In this document: one piece after another, positions 8,313 to 17,351 of the stretch
Numbering within the stretch: the stretch's first letter is position 1
Layout: every line of letters begins with the position of its first letter
Translations under genes and position numbers: made by a program
Notes under the pieces: generated by a model
Seen by the model: only the letters and a program-made list of their open reading frames with translations
Databases searched by the model: none
What the model was told of the DNA's origin: nothing
Assembly: GCF_000282035.1 (NCBI RefSeq)
Contig: NZ_AKKA01000120.1
Span: 1-64,000 of the forward strand
Direction: 5' to 3'
Length of the DNA: 64,000 bases
Source: Rhizobium sp. CF122
Lineage (GTDB): Bacteria; Pseudomonadota; Alphaproteobacteria; Rhizobiales; Rhizobiaceae

Positions 8313-9341
8313 TCAGAGGCGCCAGGCGGCCCGCGCCACCGCCCGCACGCTTTCGCCAACCTGCAGCCGCTCCCGGCTGAAGGCCCGAAGCACCTGCCCG
8401 TCCCCAAGCAGCAGCTCCACGGCATAGCGCTCGCCTTCGTAGAGAATGGATTCGACGCGTGCCGGGATTCCCTCACCCGCGATAAAGACATCCTCCTGCC
8501 GCACCAACACATCCGCCTTTGGCCGATCATCGGCCTTGTCGGAGAACAGCGGTTCGAGGGCGCACCAGTCGAGTCGTCTGATGTCGCCAGCTGGAGACGG
8601 AAGCGAGAGAATTGCGCCGCGACCGATCAACCCTCCAACCAGCCGGCCCTCCGGCCGGGCATAAATCTCCGCCGGCGGTGCAGCCTGCAGGAGGCGTCCT
8701 TCGGACATAACGGCCACGTCTGTTGCGAGTGCCATCGCCTCGCTCTGATCGTGCGTGATATAGATCATCGTCGCGCCCGAGCGCTGGTGGAACTCGCGAA
8801 ATGTTTCCTCCATCTCCTGTTTCAAGTGCCGGTCGAGATTGGCAAGCGGCTCGTCGAGCAGCACGACGTCAGGTGACGACACGAGGCAGCGCGCCAGTGC
8901 CACCCGCTGTCGCTGGCCACCGGACAGATCGGCGGGACGGCGCTCGGCGTGATCGGCGAGCCTGACCGTCGCCAGCGCCTCGCGGACCTTGTGCTTGTAA
9001 GCCTCGCCGGAAATACCGCGCACCTTCAAGGGATAGCCGACATTGTCCGCGACACTCATATGCGGCCAAAGTGCATAGGATTGAAACACCATCGCCATAT
9101 TGCGCCGTTCCGGCGGCAGCGACCGGGAGGCGTCTGCAAGCAGCCGCTCGCCAAGATGGATAGAGCCATCCGTCGGGGTCTCGAAACCCGCGATCATCCG
9201 CAGCACCGTCGTCTTGCCGCAACCCCACGGTCCAAGCAGCGCCAGAAAGCCGCCGTGCCGCACCTTCAGGGAAAAATCTGTAACGGCAGCGCGCCCGGTG
9301 CCGAAATCCTTGGCCAGACGATTGAGGATCAGTTCCGCCAC
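8313..9341 (-). CDS. ABC transporter ATP-binding protein (iron/spermidine type)
   Basis: 342-residue ATPase of an importer. Walker A is at 37-45 (GPWGCGKTT), Q-loop in VFQSYALWPHMSV, signature LSGGQRQRV from 139, Walker B VVLLDEP from 159 and the H-loop in ITHDQSEAMAL. A C-terminal TOBE-like regulatory domain follows, as in FbpC/PotA proteins. The third Walker A residue is Trp where the family usually has Ser. Start is GTG at 9341 with AGGAG upstream, overlapping the permease gene by 13 bp. It powers the adjacent permease. Confidence 0.9.
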   Translation of the reverse strand: MAELILNRLAKDFGTGRAAVTDFSLKVRHGGFLALLGPWGCGKTTVLRMIAGFETPTDGSIHLGERLLADASRSLPPERRNMAMVFQSYALWPHMSVADNVGYPLKVRGISGEAYKHKVREALATVRLADHAERRPADLSGGQRQRVALARCLVSSPDVVLLDEPLANLDRHLKQEMEETFREFHQRSGATMIYITHDQSEAMALATDVAVMSEGRLLQAAPPAEIYARPEGRLVGGLIGRGAILSLPSPAGDIRRLDWCALEPLFSDKADDRPKADVLVRQEDVFIAGEGIPARVESILYEGERYAVELLLGDGQVLRAFSRERLQVGESVRAVARAAWRL

Positions 9342-11023
9342 GGCACGACTCCTCGTGGCAAACGTTTTGCCATCAGTTCCAGAAGCAGCATCATGACAAC
9401 GACCATGAGGACGACGAGCACCGAGAGCGCCGATGCCAGATCGGAGCTGCCGCTATCGTCGAGATTGTAGATTGCCACGCCAAGCGTCTGCGTCCCGGCA
9501 GACCACAGGAGTGCGGAGATGGTGAGCTCATTGCACGCGATCAGGAAGACCAGAATGACCGATGCTCCCGCGGCAGGGGCGATCAATGGCACGATGATAT
9601 CGACAAGCCGCCGGAAGAAGCCCGCTTCCGCGAGCCGTGCCGCCTCCTCTAGCGCCGGATCGAGTTGATGAAACGCACTGACGACGGGCTTTAGGCCGAC
9701 AGCAAAGAAGCTCGAGAGATAGGCGATCAAGATAATCCAGATCGTGCCGTAAAGTGTCACGTGCAGGATGGGAATCGGCGCGGCAAATACGAGAATGAAG
9801 GACACGGCGATGACGATACCGGGCAGCGAATAGGGAATCTCGATCAGGCTGGAAACAATCCGGCTCAAAAGGTCTTTGCGTCGCGTCAAGGCGTAAGCTG
9901 CAAGCACGGTCACCACCAGGAGACACAATGCCGTCCCCGCAGCGAGAGACAGCGAGTTGACGAACGCTGTCCGCGTGACCGCTTGCCGGAAGAGGATTTC
10001 GTAGAACGCGCTTGCCGACATCGTCTTGATGGTGAGCGGCACGCCATAGGCCGGCACGAGCGCACCGGCCAAGAGAGCGAAGAATGGTGCTGCCAGAATG
10101 AAGAAAAGGCAGAGCCAGAGCAGAGGCTGCACGAGAAACTTCCAGCCTCCCAATTCGAAGGCCGCGCTTGCGCCCGAGAGCCCAAGCACGCGGTAATCGC
10201 GTCCACGCAAGGCGCGGTCCTGAATGGCAAGTCCGGCAACGGAAATGATCGCGATGATCGCCGAAAGCAACGCCACGTCACCGAAAGTCCGGCTGGTGAA
10301 GGCCGAGAATTTGGTAAAGATCAGCGTCGGGAGCGTGTAGATTAAGGCGGGTATGCCGAGGATTGCCGGAATGCCGAAATTGCCGGTGCAGGAGACGAAA
10401 GAAATTGCAGCTCCGGCAATGATGCCGGGCAGCGAAAGCGGCAGGATGATGTCGCGGAAAACCCGAAGACTACCGGCTCCGGCGAGACGCGCAGCCTCGA
10501 CGCCATCGCGGGGCAGTGCCATCAGGCCGGTCCGGAGAGCAAGATAAACGAGCGGCGCATGCTGCACGCCGTAGAGCAGCGATATGCCGCCAACCGAATA
10601 AAGCGGCTGCGACGATCCGAGCGGAGGTGCAATGTGCAGCGCCTTCAGCAGCGGGCTTGACGGCCCGGACATCTGCACCCAGGCAAGCGCCGTCACCTGC
10701 GGCGGGATCATCATCGGCAGGACGAACAGAAAGCTCAGCAGGCCTTTACCGCGAATATCCGTCAGGGTCAGCAGGAATGCGAAAGTGCAGCCGATGGCGA
10801 GCGAGATCAGCGTCCCAAGAATGGCTGTGACGAGCGTGTAGTAGGTCGCCGACCAGAGCGCGGGATCGCGAAGTACCGCGCCAAGGCCGCCATTTGAGAG
10901 CGCGGCAATGCCTGCAATCGCGAGCCGCGCCAACGGCAGCACGCTCAGGATCAGGACGATGATAACGACAAAAGGAAACAGCCAGGCAGGCTGGCTGTTT
11001 CCGGGACGGACATATCCGTACAT
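9329..11023 (-). CDS. ABC transporter permease, fused double-domain (iron-type)
   Basis: 564 residues with about 12 hydrophobic segments in two homologous halves, the layout of FbpB/SfuB-type ferric-iron permeases in which two six-helix domains are fused. EAA-type cytoplasmic loops are visible in each half (for example EAARLAGAGSLRVFRDIILP and EEAARLAEAGFFRRLVDIIVP). Start ATG 11023 has GGAAAG upstream and lies 17 bp after the binding-protein stop. The first codons contain a strong terminator-like hairpin (separate entry). Substrate is inferred from family; phosphonates or sugar phosphates are alternatives. Confidence 0.9.
   Translation of the reverse strand: MYGYVRPGNSQPAWLFPFVVIIVLILSVLPLARLAIAGIAALSNGGLGAVLRDPALWSATYYTLVTAILGTLISLAIGCTFAFLLTLTDIRGKGLLSFLFVLPMMIPPQVTALAWVQMSGPSSPLLKALHIAPPLGSSQPLYSVGGISLLYGVQHAPLVYLALRTGLMALPRDGVEAARLAGAGSLRVFRDIILPLSLPGIIAGAAISFVSCTGNFGIPAILGIPALIYTLPTLIFTKFSAFTSRTFGDVALLSAIIAIISVAGLAIQDRALRGRDYRVLGLSGASAAFELGGWKFLVQPLLWLCLFFILAAPFFALLAGALVPAYGVPLTIKTMSASAFYEILFRQAVTRTAFVNSLSLAAGTALCLLVVTVLAAYALTRRKDLLSRIVSSLIEIPYSLPGIVIAVSFILVFAAPIPILHVTLYGTIWIILIAYLSSFFAVGLKPVVSAFHQLDPALEEAARLAEAGFFRRLVDIIVPLIAPAAGASVILVFLIACNELTISALLWSAGTQTLGVAIYNLDDSGSSDLASALSVLVVLMVVVMMLLLELMAKRLPRGVVPWRN
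10970..11002 (-). promoter_or_regulatory. Terminator-like hairpin inside permease start
   Basis: On the minus strand GGAAACAGCCAG, loop CCTGC and CTGGCTGTTTCC form a perfect 12-bp hairpin followed at once by TTTTG. It covers about codons 8-16 of the permease and sits just after the solute-binding protein gene. It could protect the binding-protein mRNA 3' end or terminate part of the transcripts, giving more binding protein than permease. Confidence 0.6.
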
Positions 11024-11040
11024 CGGCTTTCCAGCGACGA

Positions 11041-12018
11041 TCAGTTCGAGCCGTAGATGCCGGAGAAGGTCTTGCGGTCCTGATCGGTGTTCTTCAGCGC
11101 CTCGGGGGCATTTATCGGCAGCACCTTGATGCTGTCGCGAGCAGGAAAACCTTCCGGCAGCTTCATGCCGTTGCGAGCTGGGATGTAGCCGAGCTTGAGG
11201 AAGCCTTCCTGCCCCTTTTCAGAGAGCACGTAGTCCACGAATTTCTTCGCGGCATCGGCGTTCTTCGAGCTGGCGAGAATACCGACTGGCTCCGTTACCG
11301 CGGAAACGCCTTCGGTCGGGAAGACAAACTCGACCGGCGCACCCTTGGCCTTCTCGCGGATCGGCATGTAGTCGACGACCATGCCGAAAGCCTTTTCGCC
11401 AGAGGCGACCGACTTGAGGACCGCACCGTTGCCGCCGGCAGCCGTCGCGCCATTGGCGGCGAGATCCTTGTAGAAGTCCCAACCAAGACCATCGACTGCG
11501 GCCAGCGTCTGCGCGTGAATGAGGGCTGCGCCAGATGTCAGCGGGCTCGGCATGGTCACGAGACCCTTCGCTTCAGCCTTGGTCAAATCCTTCCAGCTCG
11601 TCGGTTTGAACGCCGCGGAGGTATTCCAGACGATACCGGTGGTGATCAGCTTCGTCGAATAATAGTAGCCGTCGGCGTCGTAGAGCGCGGCGTCATAGCT
11701 TGCGGCTTCCGGCGACTTGTAGGCGAGCAGCTTACCGGCTTCCTTCAGGCGCTCGAGCGTCACCGTGTCGGCAATCAGCAGAAGGTCGGCAACGGGATTG
11801 CCCGCCTCGATTTCCGCCTGCAACCTGGCCATGATCTTCGGCGTGCCATCGCGCACCCAATCCACCTTGACGTCAGGATTGGCAGCCATGAAGCCATCCA
11901 CGGTCGCCTGCGCATCTTCGTTCGGCTGGCTCGTGTAGAGAACGAGATTGGCGGCGGATGCCGGGATTGCAAGCAAGCTCGCAGCGAGCAGCGCGGCGGC
12001 GGAAACGATCGTCTTCAT
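11041..12018 (-). CDS. Extracellular solute-binding protein (iron-type ABC)
   Basis: 325 residues, periplasmic. The signal peptide MKTIVSAAALLAASLLAIPA is followed by a likely cleavage at ASA. The mature start NLVLYTSQPNEDAQATVDGF is typical of FbpA/FutA-like binding proteins, as are YYYSTKLITTGIVWNT and the late region beginning YIPARNGM. The ATG at 12018 is preferred to an upstream in-frame codon because GAGGA lies 6 bp before it and the signal peptide begins there. First gene of the operon with permease and ATPase. Ferric iron is the family default; 2-aminoethylphosphonate or phosphoglycerate binders are related. Confidence 0.85.
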   Translation of the reverse strand: MKTIVSAAALLAASLLAIPASAANLVLYTSQPNEDAQATVDGFMAANPDVKVDWVRDGTPKIMARLQAEIEAGNPVADLLLIADTVTLERLKEAGKLLAYKSPEAASYDAALYDADGYYYSTKLITTGIVWNTSAAFKPTSWKDLTKAEAKGLVTMPSPLTSGAALIHAQTLAAVDGLGWDFYKDLAANGATAAGGNGAVLKSVASGEKAFGMVVDYMPIREKAKGAPVEFVFPTEGVSAVTEPVGILASSKNADAAKKFVDYVLSEKGQEGFLKLGYIPARNGMKLPEGFPARDSIKVLPINAPEALKNTDQDRKTFSGIYGSN

Positions 12019-12179
12019 GATGCATCCTCGGTGATGGGAGAGTTGTTCCTTAGCCACCGCGGATAACATGATTGTGACAGTCGTCTTCGTGGCGCTGACA
12101 CGCATCGCGCCCTTGACCCGCTTACCCCGCCCCTATCTTCTACCGCACGTTTTGACTCAAGCATTTTGGGAGGACGCAT

Positions 12180-13238
12180 ATGGAATACCGCCTTCTCGGC
12201 CGCTCCGGCCTCAAGATTTCGACTGTAACGATGGGCACGATGACGTTCGGCGGCCAAGGCTGGGCGAAGATGGTCGGCGATCTCGGCGTTGCCGAAGCGC
12301 GCAGGCTCGTCGACATGTGCCTCGACGCCGGCGTCAACCTGATCGATACGGCTGACGTCTACTCGCAGGGCGTCTGCGAGGAAATTCTCGGCGAGATCAT
12401 CGGCGGGCCACGCAAGAACGGCGTACTGATCGCGACCAAGGCGCGCTTTCGCATGGGAGACGGCGCAAACGACACCGGCTCCTCGCGCTATCATCTCATC
12501 AGCGCCTGCGAAGCGAGCCTCCGACGTCTGAAGACTGACGTCATCGATCTCTACCAGCTTCACGAATGGGACGGACAGACGCCTCTCGAAGAAACCATGG
12601 AGGCGCTCGACACGCTCGTGCGCCAGGGCAAGGTCCGCTATGTCGGCTGCTCGAATTTCTCAGGCTGGCACATCATGAAGGCGCTCGGCGTCAGCGAGAG
12701 GGAAAGGCGGGAACGGTTCGTCAGCCAGCAGATCCACTACACGCTCGAAGCGCGTGATGCGGAATACGAACTGCTGCCGATCAGCATAGACCAGGGACTC
12801 GGCGTGCTTGTCTGGAGCCCGCTTGCTGCCGGCCTGCTTTCCGGCAAACATCGTCGCAACCAGGCCGCACCGGAAGGTTCGCGTCAATTTGCCGGGTGGA
12901 CAGAGCCGCCGATCCGCGACGAAGACCGCCTGTGGAATATCGTGGAAACATTGGTGGCGATCGCCGACGAGCGTGGCGTCTCGGCAGCACAGGTGGCGCT
13001 TGCCTGGCTGATCGGCCGCAAGGCCGTCACCTCAGTGATCATTGGCGGTCGCACCGAAGCTCAATTCAAGGATAACTTGGCTGCCGCCCACCTGACGCTG
13101 ACCGAGGACGAGCGCAAGCGCCTCGACGCGGTCAGCCTGCCGCCGGTGCTTTATCCGTATTGGCACCAGCTCAACACGGCAAGCGACCGGCTGAGTGAGG
13201 CCGATCTGGAATTGTTCGGCCCACACCTTGATCGATAA
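12180..13238 (+). CDS. Aldo/keto reductase
   Basis: 352-residue NADPH-dependent oxidoreductase with an (alpha/beta)8 barrel. The catalytic tetrad is visible as D56 and Y61 in LIDTADVYS, K87 in IATKARF and H128 in LYQLHEWDG. The C-terminal IIGGRTEAQFKDNLAA segment fits the cofactor-binding end. GGGAGG precedes the start. It is divergent from the ABC importer. The closest type is the YajO/Tas-like group; the physiological carbonyl substrate is unknown. Confidence 0.9.
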   Translation: MEYRLLGRSGLKISTVTMGTMTFGGQGWAKMVGDLGVAEARRLVDMCLDAGVNLIDTADVYSQGVCEEILGEIIGGPRKNGVLIATKARFRMGDGANDTGSSRYHLISACEASLRRLKTDVIDLYQLHEWDGQTPLEETMEALDTLVRQGKVRYVGCSNFSGWHIMKALGVSERERRERFVSQQIHYTLEARDAEYELLPISIDQGLGVLVWSPLAAGLLSGKHRRNQAAPEGSRQFAGWTEPPIRDEDRLWNIVETLVAIADERGVSAAQVALAWLIGRKAVTSVIIGGRTEAQFKDNLAAAHLTLTEDERKRLDAVSLPPVLYPYWHQLNTASDRLSEADLELFGPHLDR

Positions 13239-13244
13239 CGCCGT

Positions 13245-13266
13245 CCGACAATGTCGGCCGCTTTTT
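13245..13266 (+). terminator. Weak intrinsic terminator
   Basis: CCGAC, loop AAT and GTCGG (13245-13257) followed by CCGC and TTTTT. It lies just after the aldo/keto reductase stop and touches the stop codon of the convergent aminotransferase gene. Confidence 0.45.
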
Positions 13267-14492
13267 CAGCCGTCGATTTCGCCAGCGATCAGCGCGCCGA
13301 GGCGGCCGATCCCCTCTTCGATCATCTGATCGTTGGCGCAGGAGAAGCTGACGCGGAAGGTATTCTCACCCGAACCGTCGGCGAAGAATGCCTTGCCGGG
13401 GACGAAAGCGACCTTGGCCGTTTCCAGCGACTTGGCGAGCAGCTTCGCGCCGTCCATGCCCTTCGGCAGCGTCACCCAGATGAACATGCCGCCTTCCGGC
13501 TTGGTCCAGCTCGTTCCGGCCGGCATGTACTTCTCAAGTGCCGCCAGCATCACATTCCGGCGATGACTGTAGACCGACTTGATCTTGGCGACCTGAGCAT
13601 CGAAACCGCGCTCGGCGACGTGCGCGATCGCCATCTGATTGATCGTCGAGGAATGCAGGTCAGCCGCCTGCTTCATCAGCACCAGTTTGCGGATGACAGG
13701 AGCATTGGCAACGATGAAGCCGACACGAAGGCCCGGCGCCAGCGTCTTCGAGAAGCTGCCGCAATAAATGGTGCGTGTGTCGTTGATGTGTCCCTTCTTC
13801 GCGATTTCCGTCGCCAGGATCGGTGCGATCGGCGTCCCATCGTAACGCAGCGACTGGTACGCTGCGTCTTCGATGACCGCGATATCGAGCTCCTCTGCCA
13901 ACGCGAGAACCTTTTCTCGTCCGGGCTGATCGACAGTTTCGCCCGTTGGGTTGGCAAAGTCGGCCGAGAGATAGGCGAACTTCACCTTGCCGCCGGCAGC
14001 AGCCGCCTGCGCCTTGTACGATGCGGGCGTCCGGTTGCCGTTCGGCGTCAGCTGGTCATAGGTCGGCTCGTAGGCGTTGAAGGCCTGCAGCGCACCGAGA
14101 TAGGTAGGCCAGGTGACGAGCGCCGTGTCATCAGGCGAGAGGAAAAGCTTGCCGAGATAATCCAGACCCTGCTGTGAACCAGAAACGATGAAGACGTTAT
14201 CGAGGTCGCAAGGGATGCCGATGGCGGCCATCTGCTTGATCAGCCATTCGCGAAGCGGCTTGTAGCCTTCGCTGACGGAATACTGCAGCGCCGAGTTTAC
14301 GGCGGAGCTGTTGAAGATATCGGCGTAAGCGGCCTTGAATTCCTGATCGGGGAAAAGTGCCGGATCCGGGATGCCGCCAGCAAAGGAAATGATATCAGGG
14401 CGGTCAAGAAGCTTAAGAAGCTCGCGAATCTCCGATGCGCGCATACGTGAAGAACGCGTCGCGAATATGCTTTCCCAATTCAACATGGGCAT
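13266..14492 (-). CDS. PLP-dependent class I aminotransferase
   Basis: 408 residues of the fold-type I aminotransferase group that includes 2-aminoadipate/aromatic aminotransferases and MocR C-terminal domains. The PLP-binding lysine is K249 in YCGSFSKTLAPGLRVGF. ANPTGETV at 180-187 and IEDAAYQSLRYDG (207-219) carry the pyridine-ring contacts. No helix-turn-helix domain precedes it, so it is an enzyme, not a regulator. Convergent with the aldo/keto reductase. Donor and acceptor cannot be read from sequence. Confidence 0.85.
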   Translation of the reverse strand: MPMLNWESIFATRSSRMRASEIRELLKLLDRPDIISFAGGIPDPALFPDQEFKAAYADIFNSSAVNSALQYSVSEGYKPLREWLIKQMAAIGIPCDLDNVFIVSGSQQGLDYLGKLFLSPDDTALVTWPTYLGALQAFNAYEPTYDQLTPNGNRTPASYKAQAAAAGGKVKFAYLSADFANPTGETVDQPGREKVLALAEELDIAVIEDAAYQSLRYDGTPIAPILATEIAKKGHINDTRTIYCGSFSKTLAPGLRVGFIVANAPVIRKLVLMKQAADLHSSTINQMAIAHVAERGFDAQVAKIKSVYSHRRNVMLAALEKYMPAGTSWTKPEGGMFIWVTLPKGMDGAKLLAKSLETAKVAFVPGKAFFADGSGENTFRVSFSCANDQMIEEGIGRLGALIAGEIDG

Positions 14493-14624
14493 TTCCTCGT
14501 AATTTTTTGTCTTTAGGCGACAGAACCACGCAACAAATGATAAGTCAACATTACTGACCTATTTGTTTGTCACGGTGACAAGTCTGGGCGCCTTTTAGTC
14601 CAAAAAATCAGAGACAGCGACCGG

Positions 14625-14671
14625 AAAAAACGCCGGGGAAGCCCCGCTCCCGAGGGGAGCGGGGCTTCCCC
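14625..14671 (-). terminator. Strong intrinsic terminator
   Basis: A perfect 17-bp stem (14635-14651 with 14655-14671, loop GAG). Read leftward it is followed by GGCG and six T (14625-14630). It starts 13 bp past the stop of the YidB-like gene and would end its transcript. Confidence 0.85.
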
Positions 14672-14683
14672 GTAAGCATCGGG

Positions 14684-15145
14684 TCACTGGCGGAAAAGCG
14701 ATGCGATCTGCTCTTGTGTCGGCAGCTGGCCTCGCGGCGTGAGCTTGTCGACCACCCCAGGTAGGACGCTCGACAATTGGTTCAGCAACTCCTGCTCGCT
14801 GATTCCCGCCTGACGTGCGAGATCGCTAATCGTCTTGGAGCCCAGCGCTTCATTGAGGCTGCCCGGCGCGATCGGCTTGTTCTGCCCGGGCTGGACCCAG
14901 GAATCCACCGTATCGCCCTGCCCGGCTTCGGTCAGCTTGCCGAGAAGGCCACCCAGACCGCCGAGCCCACCCAAAAGCCCGCCGTTACCGGTCTGTGGAC
15001 CAGCCTGCGGATTGGCCTGCTGGGCGGCTGGATCGGTCTGGCTGCCCGCACCACCGAGAAGCTTTCCCACTAACAACGCGCCAAGAGCAATCATGATCGG
15101 CTTTGATATATTTCCACCTGGAACGGCGTCGTCAAAGATACCCAT
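14684..15145 (-). CDS. YidB/DUF937-family protein
   Basis: 153 residues. An N-terminal hydrophobic stretch (PIMIALGALLVGKLLGG) is followed by a Gln/Pro/Gly-rich linker with GGLGGLGGLLG repeats. The C-terminal SKTISDLARQAGISEQELLNQLSSVLPGVVDKLTP is the characteristic YidB/DUF937 helical region. Function of the family is unknown. It ends in a strong terminator and is divergent from the GlsB-like gene. Confidence 0.8.
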   Translation of the reverse strand: MGIFDDAVPGGNISKPIMIALGALLVGKLLGGAGSQTDPAAQQANPQAGPQTGNGGLLGGLGGLGGLLGKLTEAGQGDTVDSWVQPGQNKPIAPGSLNEALGSKTISDLARQAGISEQELLNQLSSVLPGVVDKLTPRGQLPTQEQIASLFRQ

Positions 15146-15296
15146 GCCATCCTCCTTTTGGTTTCTTCATTCCACGGAACAACAACTGTAGAATGAAAGC
15201 ATAAGGCTCTCGCGAACCTTGAATTCCCCGACGAGCTATTTAGCTTAAACGGGAAGATGGTCTGAATATTCAACCAATCAAGGAGGGGAATGGCAG

Positions 15297-15554
15297 ATGT
15301 CAGTAATCGGTTGGATTATCCTTGGACTGATCGCAGGATTCATCGGCAGTAAGATCGTCAACAAGTCAGGCGCGGGCATGCTAATGGACATCGTCCTTGG
15401 CGTCGTCGGTGCAATCGTCGGCGGCGTCATCTTCAGTTTCTTCGGTGCGTCGGGCGTGACGGGCTTCAATATCTACAGCCTTGTCGTCGCCGTCATCGGT
15501 GCCGTTGTGGTTCTCTGGCTCTACCACGCCGTCAGCGGGCGCCGCTCCATCTAG
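15297..15554 (+). CDS. GlsB/YeaQ/YmgE-family membrane protein
   Basis: 85 residues with three predicted membrane helices. The Gly-rich pattern WIILGLIAGFIGSKIV and DIVLGVVGAIVGG is diagnostic of transglycosylase-associated/GlsB stress proteins. A very strong AAGGAGGGG site precedes the ATG. Family members are general stress-induced inner-membrane proteins. Stand-alone gene. Confidence 0.9.
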   Translation: MSVIGWIILGLIAGFIGSKIVNKSGAGMLMDIVLGVVGAIVGGVIFSFFGASGVTGFNIYSLVVAVIGAVVVLWLYHAVSGRRSI

Positions 15555-15581
15555 TTCGCTATTTCTTCATCGAGAAAATAT

Positions 15582-15602
15582 CCGCCGCCTCAAAGGCGGC
15601 GG
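15582..15602 (+). terminator. GC hairpin, possible terminator
   Basis: CCGCCGCC, loop TCAAA, GGCGGCGG: a perfect 8-bp stem 28 bp after the GlsB-like stop. There is no T-run on the plus side, so if it terminates it does so without a U-tract. It might instead shape the leader of the methyltransferase mRNA. Confidence 0.4.
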
Positions 15603-15646
15603 CATTGTGCGTGTAACTCCGGCCTTGACTCATCGGGCGAACGATC

Positions 15647-16234
15647 ATGGCAGACAAGAGTACATCTTCATTCTACGACGACAACGCGGCCAGCTACGCC
15701 TCGCGCGAGCGCATTTTGCCGATTCGACGGCTGGATGCCTTTCTCTCGCTGTTGCCTCCGGGCGCAGCCGTCCTGGATTTGGGGTGCGGTGGCGGTCAGG
15801 ACAGTGCCTACATGCTGTCGAAGGGCTTCGACGTAACGCCGACAGACGGATCGGCGGCAGTCGCAAAGCAGGCAGAGACGCTTCTCGGACATCCTGTTGC
15901 GGTCCTGCGCTTCGAGGATTTGGACGAGGAGGAAGCCTTCGACGGCGTCTGGGCCGAGGCCAGCCTGTTGCATGTCCCGCGAGCCGCCCTTCCCGAGGTG
16001 CTGGAACGGATCCGCACCGCGCTGCGGCCCGGCGGCACCTTCCATGCCACCTTCAAGGCAGGCGAGGCTGAGGGGCACGACGGCTTCGGTCGATACTATA
16101 ATTACCCATCGGCGGAGCTTCTGTCGGAAATGCTGAGCAATGGCATCTGGCACAACATTGTCATCAGCGAAGGCGACGGCACCGGCTACGACGGAAAGCC
16201 GACCCGCTGGCTTGCGGTGCGGGCGCAAAAATAA
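15647..16234 (+). CDS. Class I SAM-dependent methyltransferase
   Basis: 195 residues. Motif I VLDLGCGGGQDS lies at about 41-52, with the acidic post-I segment in VTPTDGS. FDGVWAEASLLHVPRAALPEVL is the typical motif IV region of Methyltransf_11/25-type enzymes. Cytoplasmic, no membrane segment. The methyl acceptor cannot be deduced; tellurite/thiopurine-type small-molecule methyltransferases share this layout. Stands alone before the convergent ilvC gene. Confidence 0.85.
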   Translation: MADKSTSSFYDDNAASYASRERILPIRRLDAFLSLLPPGAAVLDLGCGGGQDSAYMLSKGFDVTPTDGSAAVAKQAETLLGHPVAVLRFEDLDEEEAFDGVWAEASLLHVPRAALPEVLERIRTALRPGGTFHATFKAGEAEGHDGFGRYYNYPSAELLSEMLSNGIWHNIVISEGDGTGYDGKPTRWLAVRAQK

Positions 16235-16235
16235 A

Positions 16236-16257
16236 GGCCGGAGCTTTCGCCCCGGCC
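16236..16257. terminator. Hairpin between convergent genes
   Basis: GGCCGGaGC, loop TTTC, GCcCCGGCC: a 9-bp stem with one mismatch immediately after the methyltransferase stop and 27 bp from the ilvC stop. Likely a shared bidirectional terminator, though U-tracts are weak. Confidence 0.45.
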
Positions 16258-16283
16258 CTGTTAAGACAGCAGTCTGAAACCGC

Positions 16284-17303
16284 CTAGTTGACGGACTTGT
16301 CGACCAGCTTGTTCTTGCCGATCCACGGCATCATGCCGCGAAGCTTGGCGCCGACTTCTTCGATCTGGTGGCTGTCGTTCATGCGGCGGATGCCCTTGAA
16401 GCGCGAACCGCCTGCCTTGTACTCCTGCATCCAGTCGGACGTGAATTTGCCCGTCTGGATGTCGTGCAGGACGCGCTTCATTTCAGCCTTGGTTTCAGCC
16501 GTGATGATGCGCGGGCCGGTGACGTATTCGCCCCACTCGGCCGTGTTGGAGATCGAGTAGTTCATGTTGGCGATGCCGCCTTCATAGATCAGGTCGACGA
16601 TCAGCTTCACTTCGTGCAGGCACTCGAAGTAGGCCATTTCCGGCGCATAACCGGCTTCGACCAGGGTTTCGAAACCAGCGCGGATGAGCTCGACGAGACC
16701 GCCGCAGAGAACGACCTGTTCGCCGAAGAGGTCGGTTTCGCACTCTTCGCGGAAGTTGGTTTCGATGATGCCCGAACGACCACCGCCGACGCCGCAGGCG
16801 TAGGAGAGAGCCAGTTCAAGCGCATTGCCGGAAGCGTTCTGGTGAACGGCAACGAGGCAGGGAACACCGCCGCCCTTCTGATATTCGCCGCGAACCGTGT
16901 GGCCGGGGCCCTTCGGCGCGATCATGACGACGTCGAGCGAAGCCTTCGGCTCGATCAGGCCGAAGTGAACGTTGAGGCCGTGCGCAAAAGCGATCGCAAC
17001 GCCGTCACGGATGTTGGCTGCAATTTCGCTCTTGTAGATATCGGCCTGCAGCTCGTCCGGGGTCGCCATCATGATCAGGTCGCCCCACTTGGCAGCGTCG
17101 GCAACGGTCATGACCTTGAAGCCGTCAGCCTCTGCCTTCTTGATGGTTGCCGAACCGGCCTTGAGAGCGATCGCAACGTTGGCATGGCCGCTGTCCTTGA
17201 GGTTCAGGGCGTGTGCGCGACCCTGGGAACCGTAGCCGACGATGACGACGTTCTTCGACTTGATGAGGTTGAGATCTGCATCACGATCGTAATAGACGCG
17301 CAT
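16284..17303 (-). CDS. ilvC: Ketol-acid reductoisomerase
   Basis: 339-residue class I enzyme. It converts acetolactate or acetohydroxybutyrate to the dihydroxy acids of valine, leucine and isoleucine synthesis, using NADPH and Mg2+. GYGSQGRAHALN from residue 23 is the NADPH site. The knotted C-terminal domain carries the Mg2+ ligands in ETDLFGEQ and the segment from FECLHE. Length is exactly the class I size. AAGGAAAG precedes the ATG. It is separate from ilvIH, 20 kb away, and its upstream neighbour is a TetR regulator on the same strand. Confidence 0.97.
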   Translation of the reverse strand: MRVYYDRDADLNLIKSKNVVIVGYGSQGRAHALNLKDSGHANVAIALKAGSATIKKAEADGFKVMTVADAAKWGDLIMMATPDELQADIYKSEIAANIRDGVAIAFAHGLNVHFGLIEPKASLDVVMIAPKGPGHTVRGEYQKGGGVPCLVAVHQNASGNALELALSYACGVGGGRSGIIETNFREECETDLFGEQVVLCGGLVELIRAGFETLVEAGYAPEMAYFECLHEVKLIVDLIYEGGIANMNYSISNTAEWGEYVTGPRIITAETKAEMKRVLHDIQTGKFTSDWMQEYKAGGSRFKGIRRMNDSHQIEEVGAKLRGMMPWIGKNKLVDKSVN

Positions 17304-17351
17304 TGTTCTTTCCTTCCCTTTGCTTGTCCTGTGACTGTTGTAAGAGTGGTG

